Origin: JAGXFP01 sp046484585
Lineage (GTDB): Bacteria > Desulfobacterota > Desulfobulbia > Desulfobulbales > JAGXFP01
Reading direction: 5' to 3'
Assembly (NCBI GenBank): GCA_046484585.1
Contig: JAWOIQ010000093.1
Coordinates: 8,423-72,422, forward strand
Length of the DNA stretch: 64,000 nucleotides
Shown here: one piece after another, positions 27,565-35,588 of the stretch
Layout: every line of letters starts with the position of its first letter
How positions within the stretch are numbered: position 1 is the first letter of the stretch
Notes under the pieces: generated by a model
Database searches by the model: none
What the model was told of the DNA's origin: nothing
Seen by the model: the letters and a program-made list of their open reading frames with translations, nothing else
Position numbers and translations under genes: made by a program

Positions 27565-27951
27565 ATGAACAGACAAATCCTGATAGTCGATGACAACAAG
27601 CAGATCCGCAACATGCTTAGCGAGGCTTTCACCCAGCAGGGTTATCAGGTTGCCTGTGCCGGCAATGCCAAGGAAGCCCTGGCAATTCTAAGTCCGGAAA
27701 TAAAAGTCATGTTTCTGGATTTAAAATTACCGGGCAAGATAAGCGGGGTTGAACTCTGTCGTGAAATCAAAAGGGAACATCCTTCTTCCATTATTTTTGC
27801 GATGACCGGACACTCCTCGCTTTTTGAACTGGCCGATTGCCGAAAAGCCGGTTTTGACGATTACTTTACAAAGCCTACCCGGCTGGAGATGCTTTTTATG
27901 ACCGCGGAACAGGCTTTCACGCGGATCGAGGCCGAAAGTAAAAATGCATAA
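27565..27951 (+). CDS. Stand-alone response regulator receiver protein
   Basis: A single receiver domain of 128 residues counted from ATG 27565 (a start ten codons earlier, at 27535, is also in frame). The acidic pair is Asp9-Asp10 (ILIVDDN), the phosphoacceptor Asp52 (VMFLDLKLPG), the switch Thr is in FAMTGHS and the Lys is in YFTKPTRLEML. There is no DNA-binding or enzymatic output domain. The nearest genes, serC and miaA, are unrelated, so it probably works with a kinase encoded elsewhere. It is the second such lone receiver in the window after the one at 18873. Confidence 0.85.
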   Translation: MNRQILIVDDNKQIRNMLSEAFTQQGYQVACAGNAKEALAILSPEIKVMFLDLKLPGKISGVELCREIKREHPSSIIFAMTGHSSLFELADCRKAGFDDYFTKPTRLEMLFMTAEQAFTRIEAESKNA

Positions 27952-28060
27952 GCGCCTGAAAACAAGTAGTTTTCTGCTTGCTGTTATTTCTGAATAGATC
28001 AAGATCTCCCTTTTTCTCATCGTTTACCATTTCCTAAATTTCTCGCTTACTTTATATTAT

Positions 28061-28216
28061 CCTGAATCCGTGAGCGTTCGAGAACGCCGCAGATGCACCG
28101 TTATCGGGCGCCCCGCGGGCGGCGGAGTGAATCCATGGCGACCCAGGCAAAAATGATTATCTGATGAAATTACAAATCGATAAAGAGCAATTTCCCACTA
28201 AGCCGTCACGGATTCA
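28061..28216 (+). mobile_element. MITE copy A (internally deleted), ending at the miaA start codon
   Basis: About 156 bp with ends CCTGAATCCGTGA and TCACGGATTCA (11 bp of inverted complementarity). The left end carries the palindrome CGTTC-GA-GAACG. It matches the copy at 37322-37541 over most of its length (shared GTTATCGGGCGCCCCGC and the right half), but lacks about 65 bp flanked in the other copy by GCAGATGC repeats. No open frame or transposase is inside. The right end runs up to the ATG of miaA. Confidence 0.75.
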
Positions 28217-29196
28217 TGATGATTGCAATCCCGGGTAGGGCAAAACAGCGTCTGGTGGCGATAGTCGGCCCAACGGCGGTAGGGAAAACCGATCTGGTTC
28301 TTCGGCTTGCCGATGAGTTGCACGCGGAGATCGTCAATGTCGACTCGATGCAGGTTTACCGTTTTATGGACATCGGCACGGCCAAGCCTTCCCGGCAGGA
28401 ACGGCAGGCAATCCCGCATCATCTCATCGATATCGCGGCTCCGGACGAGGAGTATAACGTTTGCCGTTACATGGATGACGCCGAACGGGCCTGCGCCGAT
28501 ATATCCTCCCGCAGCAAAGTACCGTTACTTACCGGCGGCACCGGTCTCTATCTGAAGGGATTCCAGGAGGGCGTGTTCAGCCTGGCAGGCGAGCAACTCC
28601 CGGATAAAAATATTGAAGAATCGAAACTCAGAAAAAAACTGGAAAAAGAGCTGGCGGAGAAGGGGAGGGGCCATCTTTTCGATAGACTGAAAAAATGCGA
28701 CAGCGCTTCCGCGGCAAGAATTCACCCCAACGACACATACCGTCTTCTCCGGGCTCTCTTGATTTTCGAACAGACCGGGATTCCCTGGTCCGTTCATCTT
28801 GACCGCCAAAAACAGGAAGCCGAAAAAAAGTCTTTTCAGCGCCGTGAGATTTTTAAAATAGGCCTGATCAGGGATCGCGATCAGCTTTACGAAAGAATCA
28901 ATCGGCGAACCGAAAAAATGTTTGAAGAAGGGCTGCTGGAAGAGGTGCAATCCCTTCTTGACCGGGGCTACGGTCCCGATCTTAAGCCCATGCAGTCAAT
29001 CGGCTATCGCCATGCCGTAAAGGTGCTGGCCGGGGAGTGGGGCCGGGAAGAAGCGATACAGTTGATGGCCAGGGATACCCGGCGCTATGCGAAGCGTCAG
29101 GCTACCTGGTTTAAAAAAGACCGGGAAATCAAATGGTTTAAGCCCCGACAGGGCGCCGAGATCGTGAATTTAATAAACGAATATTTGAAAGGTTAA
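28216..29196 (+). CDS. miaA: tRNA dimethylallyltransferase
   Basis: Adds a dimethylallyl group to A37 of tRNAs that read UNN codons; MiaB, encoded 4.2 kb downstream, then adds the methylthio group. The 326 residues contain the P-loop VGPTAVGKTDL, the D-box NVDSMQVYRFMDIGTAKPS, PHHLIDIAAPDEEYN, GGTGLYLKGF, and the C-terminal PMQSIGYRHAV and RYAKRQATWFKKD. The ATG at 28216 lies at the end of a MITE and has no recognisable ribosome-binding site, so expression may depend on the inserted element. A GTG at about 28255 would cut into the P-loop strand and is unlikely. pgsA follows after 2 bp. Confidence 0.95.
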   Translation: MMIAIPGRAKQRLVAIVGPTAVGKTDLVLRLADELHAEIVNVDSMQVYRFMDIGTAKPSRQERQAIPHHLIDIAAPDEEYNVCRYMDDAERACADISSRSKVPLLTGGTGLYLKGFQEGVFSLAGEQLPDKNIEESKLRKKLEKELAEKGRGHLFDRLKKCDSASAARIHPNDTYRLLRALLIFEQTGIPWSVHLDRQKQEAEKKSFQRREIFKIGLIRDRDQLYERINRRTEKMFEEGLLEEVQSLLDRGYGPDLKPMQSIGYRHAVKVLAGEWGREEAIQLMARDTRRYAKRQATWFKKDREIKWFKPRQGAEIVNLINEYLKG

Positions 29197-29198
29197 CC

Positions 29199-29732
29199 AT
29201 GAATGTTCCCAACAGTATAACCTTGGTTCGAATTATTCTCGTTCCGATAATGCTCTATTTCCTTATCGAAGGAGATAAGCGCTCTGCCCTGATTGTCTTT
29301 GTGACTGCGGCCCTAAGCGACGGACTGGACGGTTTCTTCGCCAAGATATTACACCAGAAGACCAGGCTAGGCGCTTTCCTCGATCCGATTGCCGACAAAC
29401 TTCTGCTCAGCACCTCTTTCATTGTCCTGGCCATTTTCGGCTTAGCTCCTACCTGGCTGGCGATCATGGCGGTCAGCCGCGATCTGCTAATTATTACCGG
29501 CATCGGCATCCTGGCATGGGACCACGATTTTCCAACCATCAAACCGACAATCGACGGTAAAATCACCACCTTCCTGCAGGTGCTGACCATCGGTTTTCTG
29601 CTTAGCCAACATCTTATCGGCTCATACCAATGGCTATATTATCCCCTGATCACATCCACCGGTCTCTTTACCGCTATTTCGGGAACGAGATACATGCTTA
29701 TCGGCTTCCGCCTTCTTGATAACGTCAAATAA
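29199..29732 (+). CDS. pgsA: CDP-diacylglycerol-glycerol-3-phosphate 3-phosphatidyltransferase
   Basis: Membrane enzyme making phosphatidylglycerol phosphate. The 177 residues include four to five membrane spans and the CDP-alcohol phosphotransferase motif with its metal-binding aspartates, DGLDGFFAK then TRLGAFLDPIADK (consensus D-G-x2-A-R-x8-G-x3-D-x3-D, with Lys for Arg after the Ala). It starts MNVPNSITLVRIILVPIML, typical of PgsA. It is 2 bp downstream of miaA and probably in one transcript with it; recJ follows after 52 bp. The related cardiolipin synthase activity cannot be fully excluded, but length and motif favour PgsA. Confidence 0.92.
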   Translation: MNVPNSITLVRIILVPIMLYFLIEGDKRSALIVFVTAALSDGLDGFFAKILHQKTRLGAFLDPIADKLLLSTSFIVLAIFGLAPTWLAIMAVSRDLLIITGIGILAWDHDFPTIKPTIDGKITTFLQVLTIGFLLSQHLIGSYQWLYYPLITSTGLFTAISGTRYMLIGFRLLDNVK

Positions 29733-29784
29733 CCTCGAAAGAAGATGGGTTTGAGAGCTAAAAGTTAAAGTACATTCTACCTTT

Positions 29785-31524
29785 ATGCCAGCTATTCCCG
29801 ATAAGAAGTGGTTAATCGAACCGATCGAACAGGGCGAAAAAATCGCCGGGGTTCCTGCCCTGATCTGCTCTCTGCTGGCCCAGCGGGGTGTCTTGGGGCG
29901 CGGGGATGTGGAGAAATTCCTTAATCCATCACTTGAACAATTGCCCGCGCCGACAGGCATGGCGGGGCTTGAAGAGGCGGTGGCTATTCTCGCGCAGGTG
30001 GTAGTCGAGAAAAGTCAGGTGCTGATCTATGGCGATTACGATGCGGACGGAATAACCTCCACGGCCTTGCTGCTTTCCTTTTTCAAGGAGATCGGCCTTG
30101 CCTGTTCCTGGTATATTCCGGACCGGGCAACAGAAGGCTATGGCCTGAACCTTGCGGCGCTGCAAAAACTGCGGGCCGGGCTGCCCCAGGCGGACTCGCC
30201 GGATCCGCTCCTGATCACCGTTGATTGCGGTATCTCTTCCCATGCCGAAGTAGCGGAGGCCCGGCGCCTGGGCTTTAAAGTAATAATCACCGACCATCAT
30301 CGCCCGCCGGCCGAACTGCCGGAAGCCGAGGCGATCATAAACCCCCATCGAAAAGATTGCACTTTCCCGGAGAAAAATTTAGCCGGGGTCGGAGTGGCTT
30401 TTTATCTCCTGATTGGTTTACGGACCCGATTGACGGAACTGGGATATTGGCCCGCCGGCCGACAGCCGAACCTGAAAAGACATCTCGACCTGGTCGCCAT
30501 CGGCACCATCGCCGACCTGGTTCCCTTAACCGGCGCCAATCGGATAATGGTAAAGGCGGGGCTGGAGGTACTGAGTAACAAGCCAAGACCCGGGCTCATG
30601 GCGATCCTGAAAAACGCGGGCATAACGGATATGCCGATCAGCGCGGATCAGATTGCCTTCCAGATCGCCCCCAGAATCAATGCGGCCGGCAGGGTGGCAA
30701 AAGCGGGCCTGGCTTTGGAAGTCCTGATGGCTGAAAACCAGGGGGAAGCTGCCGAACCGGCAAAGCTCCTTGAAAAAGCCAACAATCACCGGAAGGAATT
30801 ATCGGAAGAGATCTTCGGACAAGCCTGCCGTCAGGCGGAAATCCGCCTGGAAGAGGGCGGATCAACCCTGGTTCTGGCCGGCGAAACCTGGCATGTCGGG
30901 GTTGTCGGCTTGATCGCCTCCAGGATAGCCGAGCGCTACCATCGGCCGACCGTGGTGTTGTCGTGTGACGAGGAAGGGCTGGCCAGAGGGTCGGCAAGGT
31001 CGGTTGGGAATCTCGATCTTCTGGAGAGAATCGAGGAATGCGCGGAACTGCTGGAAAAATACGGCGGCCATAAAGGGGCGGCCGGACTGACCATCAAGTG
31101 CGACCTGATTGGGGCTTTTGCCGAGCGATTTGAAGCCTCTGTAAATCGCATAATGGAGGGAGCCGATCTACGGCCGGCCATATACGTAAACCTCAGGGCT
31201 TCGGTCAGCGAACTGATGGACCGGGATTTTCTTGAATTTTTTGAAAAACTCGAACCCTTCGGCAATGGCAATCCTGAACCTGTTTTCTGCAGCATGGAAG
31301 AAAATTTCTCCCTCGTGGAGCTGCAAAAGGTAGGCAAAAACTCATTGCGCTTCAGGGTAAACGACAACGGGACTCTGATCAAGGGGATCGGTTTCGGCAT
31401 GGCGGAGCTCTTGCCGATTATCAAGGATGTGCCGATCAGTCTGGCTTACAAGATCTTCAAGAATAAATTCCGCGGGCAAACCAACTGGGAGATCAGGGCG
31501 GAAGACATTAAAATTATTGACTAA
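29785..31524 (+). CDS. recJ: Single-strand-specific 5'-3' DNA exonuclease RecJ
   Basis: A DHH-family exonuclease acting in recombination and mismatch repair. The 579 residues contain IYGDYDADGITSTALL (metal site), VDCGISSHAE, VIITDHHRPP (DHH motif), NPHRKDC, NLAGVGVAFYLL, the segment DLVAIGTIADLVPL and PRINAAGR, then the DHHA1 part with KYGGHKGAAGLTI and the OB-fold C-terminus ending NWEIRAEDIKIID. All catalytic motifs are intact. It lies on the + strand downstream of miaA and pgsA and upstream of purB with a 198-bp gap. Confidence 0.96.
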   Translation: MPAIPDKKWLIEPIEQGEKIAGVPALICSLLAQRGVLGRGDVEKFLNPSLEQLPAPTGMAGLEEAVAILAQVVVEKSQVLIYGDYDADGITSTALLLSFFKEIGLACSWYIPDRATEGYGLNLAALQKLRAGLPQADSPDPLLITVDCGISSHAEVAEARRLGFKVIITDHHRPPAELPEAEAIINPHRKDCTFPEKNLAGVGVAFYLLIGLRTRLTELGYWPAGRQPNLKRHLDLVAIGTIADLVPLTGANRIMVKAGLEVLSNKPRPGLMAILKNAGITDMPISADQIAFQIAPRINAAGRVAKAGLALEVLMAENQGEAAEPAKLLEKANNHRKELSEEIFGQACRQAEIRLEEGGSTLVLAGETWHVGVVGLIASRIAERYHRPTVVLSCDEEGLARGSARSVGNLDLLERIEECAELLEKYGGHKGAAGLTIKCDLIGAFAERFEASVNRIMEGADLRPAIYVNLRASVSELMDRDFLEFFEKLEPFGNGNPEPVFCSMEENFSLVELQKVGKNSLRFRVNDNGTLIKGIGFGMAELLPIIKDVPISLAYKIFKNKFRGQTNWEIRAEDIKIID

Positions 31525-31722
31525 GCTATTGTATTCAGGTTGTTCTGGCTTTACTATACATAATATATATTATGCGACATAGTCACGACCTGCCGAGAAT
31601 CGGTTATTCGGGCCATCAAACCATCAAACCACGCGATAGCCGATTATCCCGTTAATCCGAGCATTTCTTTTTTAATTTTGGTAAAGAATTCAACCATAAA
31701 TATATAGTCTAGGAGCAACTGA

Positions 31723-33168
31723 ATGAACCGAGATATTTACCAGGAACCCCTGGTCGGACGTTATACCAACCGGGAAATGCAGGAAGTTTTTTCGGAGAAA
31801 AACCGGATTGAAACCTGGCGGCGCTGCTGGATCGCCCTTGCCGAGGCCCAGTACGAATTGGGCCTGAGCGACATTGTTAAACCGGAGATGATCGCCGAGC
31901 TCAAGGAGCACGCCACGGATATCGATTTCGAGACTGCCGCCGCCAAGGAAAAAGAGATACGCCATGATGTCATGGCCCACGTTTACGCCTATGGACAGAA
32001 ATGTCCCGCGGCCGAGGGAATTATTCACCTGGGGGCAACCTCGCAGTTTGTCGGCTGCAACACCGACCTTATTCTCCAGAAACAAGCCCTGGGACTGATA
32101 AAAAAAGCATTGGTGAACGTTATCGCCAATCTCGCCGGGTTTTGCCGTAAGCACAAGGAGCTGGCCACCCTCGGTTATACCCATTACCAGCCGGCCCAGC
32201 CCACAACCGTCGGCAAGCGCCACACCCTTTATATCCAGGATCTCCTGATCGATCTGGATTATATTGAAAATCTTGAGCCGCAAATCAAGGCCCGCGGCGC
32301 CAAGGGCACAGTCGGCACCCAAGCCACCTTCCTGGAGCTGTTCAAAGGCGACCACGATAAAGTTAGAGCGCTGGACAAACTAGTTTCCGCAAAGCTCGGT
32401 TTTAGCGATGTTTTTGCGGTTACCGGTCAGACCTATACCCGGAAGCTGGACATGAAGACCGCTGAAACCCTGGCCGGGATCGGCGCCTCTGCCCACAAAT
32501 TCGCCGTCGATCTCAGACTGCTCTCAAACCTCAAGGTCCAGGAGGAGCCTTTCGCGAAAAAACAGGTCGGCAGTTCAGCCATGGCCTATAAGAGAAATCC
32601 GATGCGTTCCGAGCGCATGACGGGACTGTCGCGCAAGCTCATGGGCTTGACCGCCGATTTCGCCGCCACCTACGCCAATCAATGGTTCGAAAGAACCCTC
32701 GATGACTCGGCAATCAGGCGGATGGATATCCCCCAGGCCTTTTTGTTAAGCGACGCAGTCTTAAAGTTATACCTTAATATCACGTCTGATATGGTTGTAT
32801 TTCCTAATCAAATCAGAAAACATCTTATGCAGGAGCTGCCTTTCATGGCAACCGAAAAGATCCTGATGGCCAGCGTCGAACGCGGCAAGAGCCGTCAGGA
32901 GATGCACGAGGTCGTCAAGGTCCACTCCCTTGAAGCAGGACGGGTCGTCAAGGAAGAAGGCCGCGATAACGACCTGCTTGACCGATTGGCCAAGGACGAT
33001 GCCATCCCCTTCTCCCTGGACGAATTACTTGAACTGGTCGGTGACGGCAGTCAGTTTTCCGGCCGGGCCTCCGCCCAAACCGATGAGTTCCTGGACGAGG
33101 TCGTCATGCCGCGCCTTGAAAAGCACAAGGATTTACTGGGCAAGATGGACAGCACCCTCTCGGTTTGA
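31723..33168 (+). CDS. purB: Adenylosuccinate lyase
   Basis: Cleaves adenylosuccinate to AMP and SAICAR to AICAR in purine synthesis. The 481-residue product carries the fumarase/aspartase superfamily signature SSAMAYKRNPMRSERM, plus IRHDVMAHVYAYG, IHLGATSQFVGCNTDL, GYTHYQPAQPTTVGKR and GAKGTVGTQATFLELF. It is a long PurB, like the eukaryotic-type form. A CTAGGAGC site precedes the ATG. The next gene, a DUF4911 protein, starts 2 bp after its stop, so they are translationally linked. Confidence 0.96.
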   Translation: MNRDIYQEPLVGRYTNREMQEVFSEKNRIETWRRCWIALAEAQYELGLSDIVKPEMIAELKEHATDIDFETAAAKEKEIRHDVMAHVYAYGQKCPAAEGIIHLGATSQFVGCNTDLILQKQALGLIKKALVNVIANLAGFCRKHKELATLGYTHYQPAQPTTVGKRHTLYIQDLLIDLDYIENLEPQIKARGAKGTVGTQATFLELFKGDHDKVRALDKLVSAKLGFSDVFAVTGQTYTRKLDMKTAETLAGIGASAHKFAVDLRLLSNLKVQEEPFAKKQVGSSAMAYKRNPMRSERMTGLSRKLMGLTADFAATYANQWFERTLDDSAIRRMDIPQAFLLSDAVLKLYLNITSDMVVFPNQIRKHLMQELPFMATEKILMASVERGKSRQEMHEVVKVHSLEAGRVVKEEGRDNDLLDRLAKDDAIPFSLDELLELVGDGSQFSGRASAQTDEFLDEVVMPRLEKHKDLLGKMDSTLSV

Positions 33169-33170
33169 AA

Positions 33171-33407
33171 ATGAATCGTAAACCCGCGACATTATCGGTC
33201 CTGTTTGCCCGGATACCTATCTCCAGGGTCGCTTTTTTAAAATTTATCCTTGAGGGTTACGACGGTCTTGCAGGGCTGACCACTATCGATCGAAAAAATG
33301 GACTGGTGGCCATCTCCTGTTTCCCCGATTGTCGTGAGGAACTGGTTGCCCTGCTTGATTCCCTGCATATTTCGACATTAGACAAACCTACAAATCACTT
33401 TAACTAA
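33171..33407 (+). CDS. DUF4911 family small protein
   Basis: A 78-residue protein with the blocks SVLFARIPISRVAFLKFILEG and DGLAGLTTIDRKNGLVAI, ending in SCFPDCREELVALLDSL. These fit DUF4911, a small family of unknown function known to me mainly from Deltaproteobacteria, where it often lies beside miaB. The ATG at 33171 is 2 bp after the purB stop, and miaB follows after 31 bp, so the three are probably co-transcribed. The FPDC cysteine is the only striking residue. A role linked to tRNA or radical SAM chemistry is guesswork. Confidence 0.75.
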   Translation: MNRKPATLSVLFARIPISRVAFLKFILEGYDGLAGLTTIDRKNGLVAISCFPDCREELVALLDSLHISTLDKPTNHFN

Positions 33408-33438
33408 AGAAATCAAGATAACGATTTAACATTTCTAT

Positions 33439-34779
33439 ATGATCAGCTCTAAAAAAATCGCCTATATCGAAACCTTCGGCTGCCAGATGAACGAGCGTGA
33501 CACGGAGATCATGGCCCAGCTTCTGGGCCGGGACGGCTACGAGGTAACCGATGATCTCGACCGGGCCAACCTGGTGGTGGTAAACACTTGCAGCATCAGG
33601 GGAAAAGCAGAGCAAAAGGCCATGAGTCTGCTCGGCCGTCTTAAGCATTCCAAAAGAAAAAATCCCGGCCTGATGGTCGCGGTCACCGGTTGCGTTGCCC
33701 AGCAGGAAGGGCGCAATATTCAGGAACGCATGGCTCACGTCGATTTGGTGGTCGGGCCTCAGTCCATTTATCGTTTACCGGAATTGATTGATTCGATCCG
33801 GACCAGCGGTGAAAAAAGAACTGCCATCGACCAGGTCGCATCCTTTGCCATCCCTTCCCTGCTGCCCGATTCAAAGAGGACTCCCCTGCTCCATAAACGT
33901 TTTGTTACGATCATGCAGGGTTGCAATAATTTCTGCACCTACTGCGTGGTGCCTTATACCAGAGGTCGGGAAGTGAGCCGTCCCCCGGACGATATCATCG
34001 ACGAAGTTAAACATCTGGTCGCGAACAATGTCCGCGAAATCACTCTGCTCGGGCAAAACGTCAATTCCTACGGCCAGGACCGCGATGGTCGAGATTATCC
34101 CGACTTTCCCACTCTGTTAAGGAAAGTCGCCGAAATTCCCGGGGTTGCGCGATTGCGCTTCACCACCTCAAACCCCAAGGATCTTTCCGAAGAACTGATG
34201 GAATGTTTTGCCGAACTGGATAATCTCTCTCCCCACTTCCATCTGCCGGTGCAGTCCGGCTCCGACGCGGTTCTCAAAAGGATGAACCGCAAATACGGAA
34301 TCTGCCAATATCTGGAAAAGATCGATGGGTTGCGCCGCTATTGCCCCGAGATTGCCATCACCACCGACATTATCGTCGGCTTCCCCGGCGAGAGTGACGA
34401 AGATTTCGCCGCCACCATGGTTCTTCTGGAAAAAGTCCGCTACGATGGGGCTTACTCCTTTAAATATTCCGACCGGCCCGGGACGGTCTCCGCCGGTTTC
34501 GACGACAAGGTTCCCGAAGAGGTCAAAAGCGACCGGTTGCGCCGTTTACAGGCCAGGCAGCAGGAAATAACCACCGAACGATATCGTGACTGCCTCGGTC
34601 ACATTATGGAGATCATGGTTGAAGGAGAAAGCCGGAACGGCGAAGGCCAGTGGAGCGGCCGGACCGGCTCGAACCTGATTGTCAATTTTACCGGCAACCC
34701 CACTCTGCAACCCGGCCAGATCCTGAAAGTCCGGATCGACGAAGCCTGTCAACACTCCTTGCGGGGCAGTCTGATTTAG
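33439..34779 (+). CDS. miaB: tRNA-2-methylthio-N6-dimethylallyladenosine synthase
   Basis: Radical SAM methylthiotransferase acting on i6A37 made by MiaA. The 446 residues have the UPF0004 domain (YIETFGCQMNERDTEI, VVNTCSIRGKAEQK, GCVAQQEG) holding the auxiliary-cluster cysteines, the radical SAM motif in QGCNNFCTYCVVPYTRGRE, LLGQNVNSYG, LHLPVQSGS-type (HFHLPVQSGSD), TTDIIVGFPGE, and a C-terminal TRAM domain (VEGESRNGEGQWSGRT). It follows the DUF4911 gene. The stop codon is inside an 11-bp direct repeat that flanks a small palindromic insert. Confidence 0.96.
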   Translation: MISSKKIAYIETFGCQMNERDTEIMAQLLGRDGYEVTDDLDRANLVVVNTCSIRGKAEQKAMSLLGRLKHSKRKNPGLMVAVTGCVAQQEGRNIQERMAHVDLVVGPQSIYRLPELIDSIRTSGEKRTAIDQVASFAIPSLLPDSKRTPLLHKRFVTIMQGCNNFCTYCVVPYTRGREVSRPPDDIIDEVKHLVANNVREITLLGQNVNSYGQDRDGRDYPDFPTLLRKVAEIPGVARLRFTTSNPKDLSEELMECFAELDNLSPHFHLPVQSGSDAVLKRMNRKYGICQYLEKIDGLRRYCPEIAITTDIIVGFPGESDEDFAATMVLLEKVRYDGAYSFKYSDRPGTVSAGFDDKVPEEVKSDRLRRLQARQQEITTERYRDCLGHIMEIMVEGESRNGEGQWSGRTGSNLIVNFTGNPTLQPGQILKVRIDEACQHSLRGSLI

Positions 34780-34834
34780 CGTAAACGATCACAGGGCGCC
34801 GGATCTGCTGTGTTATCGGTTACGATTTAGCGTA
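34773..34834. repeat. 40-bp palindromic insert flanked by 11-bp direct repeats at the miaB stop
   Basis: GATTTAGCGTA occurs at 34773-34783 and again at 34824-34834. Between them is an imperfect palindrome with arms AACGATCACAG and CTGTGTTATCGGTT around GGCGCC. The inner part (CACAGGGCGCCG) also occurs at 27167-27178. The layout is that of a small insertion with target duplication; the first repeat contains the miaB stop. Confidence 0.55.
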
Positions 34835-34885
34835 TCTTTTTGCTTCCAGCGGCGGTTTTGAGTAACTAAAAAAGAGGATATCTCT

Positions 34886-35530
34886 ATGATTGATCTGCAC
34901 ACTCATACTTTTTTCAGTGACGGGGAACTGGTTCCGGCCGAGCATCTCCGCCGGGTGGAAGTCATGGGCTATGAAGCCGTGGCGATCACCGACCACGCCG
35001 ATTCCTCGAATATGGATTGGATCATTCCCCGAATTGTCCGGGCCGCCGAGGACCTGAATCGACATTCGAAAACCAGGTTGATCCCCGGCATTGAGCTTAC
35101 CCATGTGCCGCCCGAAATGTTGGCTGGTCTGACCGCCAAAGCCAGGGAACTGGGGGCCTTGATAGTGGTTGCCCACGGCGAAACCCCGGTGGAACCGGTC
35201 AGGCCGGGAACCAACCGGGCGTCCATCGAGGCGGGAGTCGATGTCCTCTCCCATCCAGGTTTCATCACCCTGGAAGAGGCCGGACTCGCCGCTCGAAATG
35301 GGGTTTTTCTGGAACTTTCCGGGCGCAAGGGTCATTCGCTAACCAATGGCCATGTGGCCAGAATTGCCTTGGAAACCGAAGCCCTGCTGGCCGTTAACGC
35401 CGACGCCCACGGCCCCGGTGATTTCCTGACCGCCAAAATGGCCGAGACCGTCGCCCTTGGTGCAGGTCTCAGTCAGGCGAGATATCGGCAGATCAGAAGT
35501 GATATGGCCGAAAGGGCCGCCAGGGTTTGA
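34886..35530 (+). CDS. PHP domain phosphoesterase
   Basis: A 214-residue PHP-domain protein with metal-binding motifs MIDLHTHTFFSDGEL, ITDHAD, PGIELTH, VVAHGETP, LSHPG and NADAHGPGD. This is the full set for a histidinol-phosphatase-like or nucleotide/oligonucleotide phosphoesterase with three metals. The exact substrate is not predictable; no histidine genes are adjacent. A GAGG site precedes the ATG. It is convergent with the FHA regulator gene, whose stop lies 59 bp downstream. Confidence 0.85.
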   Translation: MIDLHTHTFFSDGELVPAEHLRRVEVMGYEAVAITDHADSSNMDWIIPRIVRAAEDLNRHSKTRLIPGIELTHVPPEMLAGLTAKARELGALIVVAHGETPVEPVRPGTNRASIEAGVDVLSHPGFITLEEAGLAARNGVFLELSGRKGHSLTNGHVARIALETEALLAVNADAHGPGDFLTAKMAETVALGAGLSQARYRQIRSDMAERAARV

Positions 35531-35588
35531 AGATCTCGGGGAGGTGTCTCCCCTGAATGGTCAGACATCTAGTACCTGGCGGAGTTGT

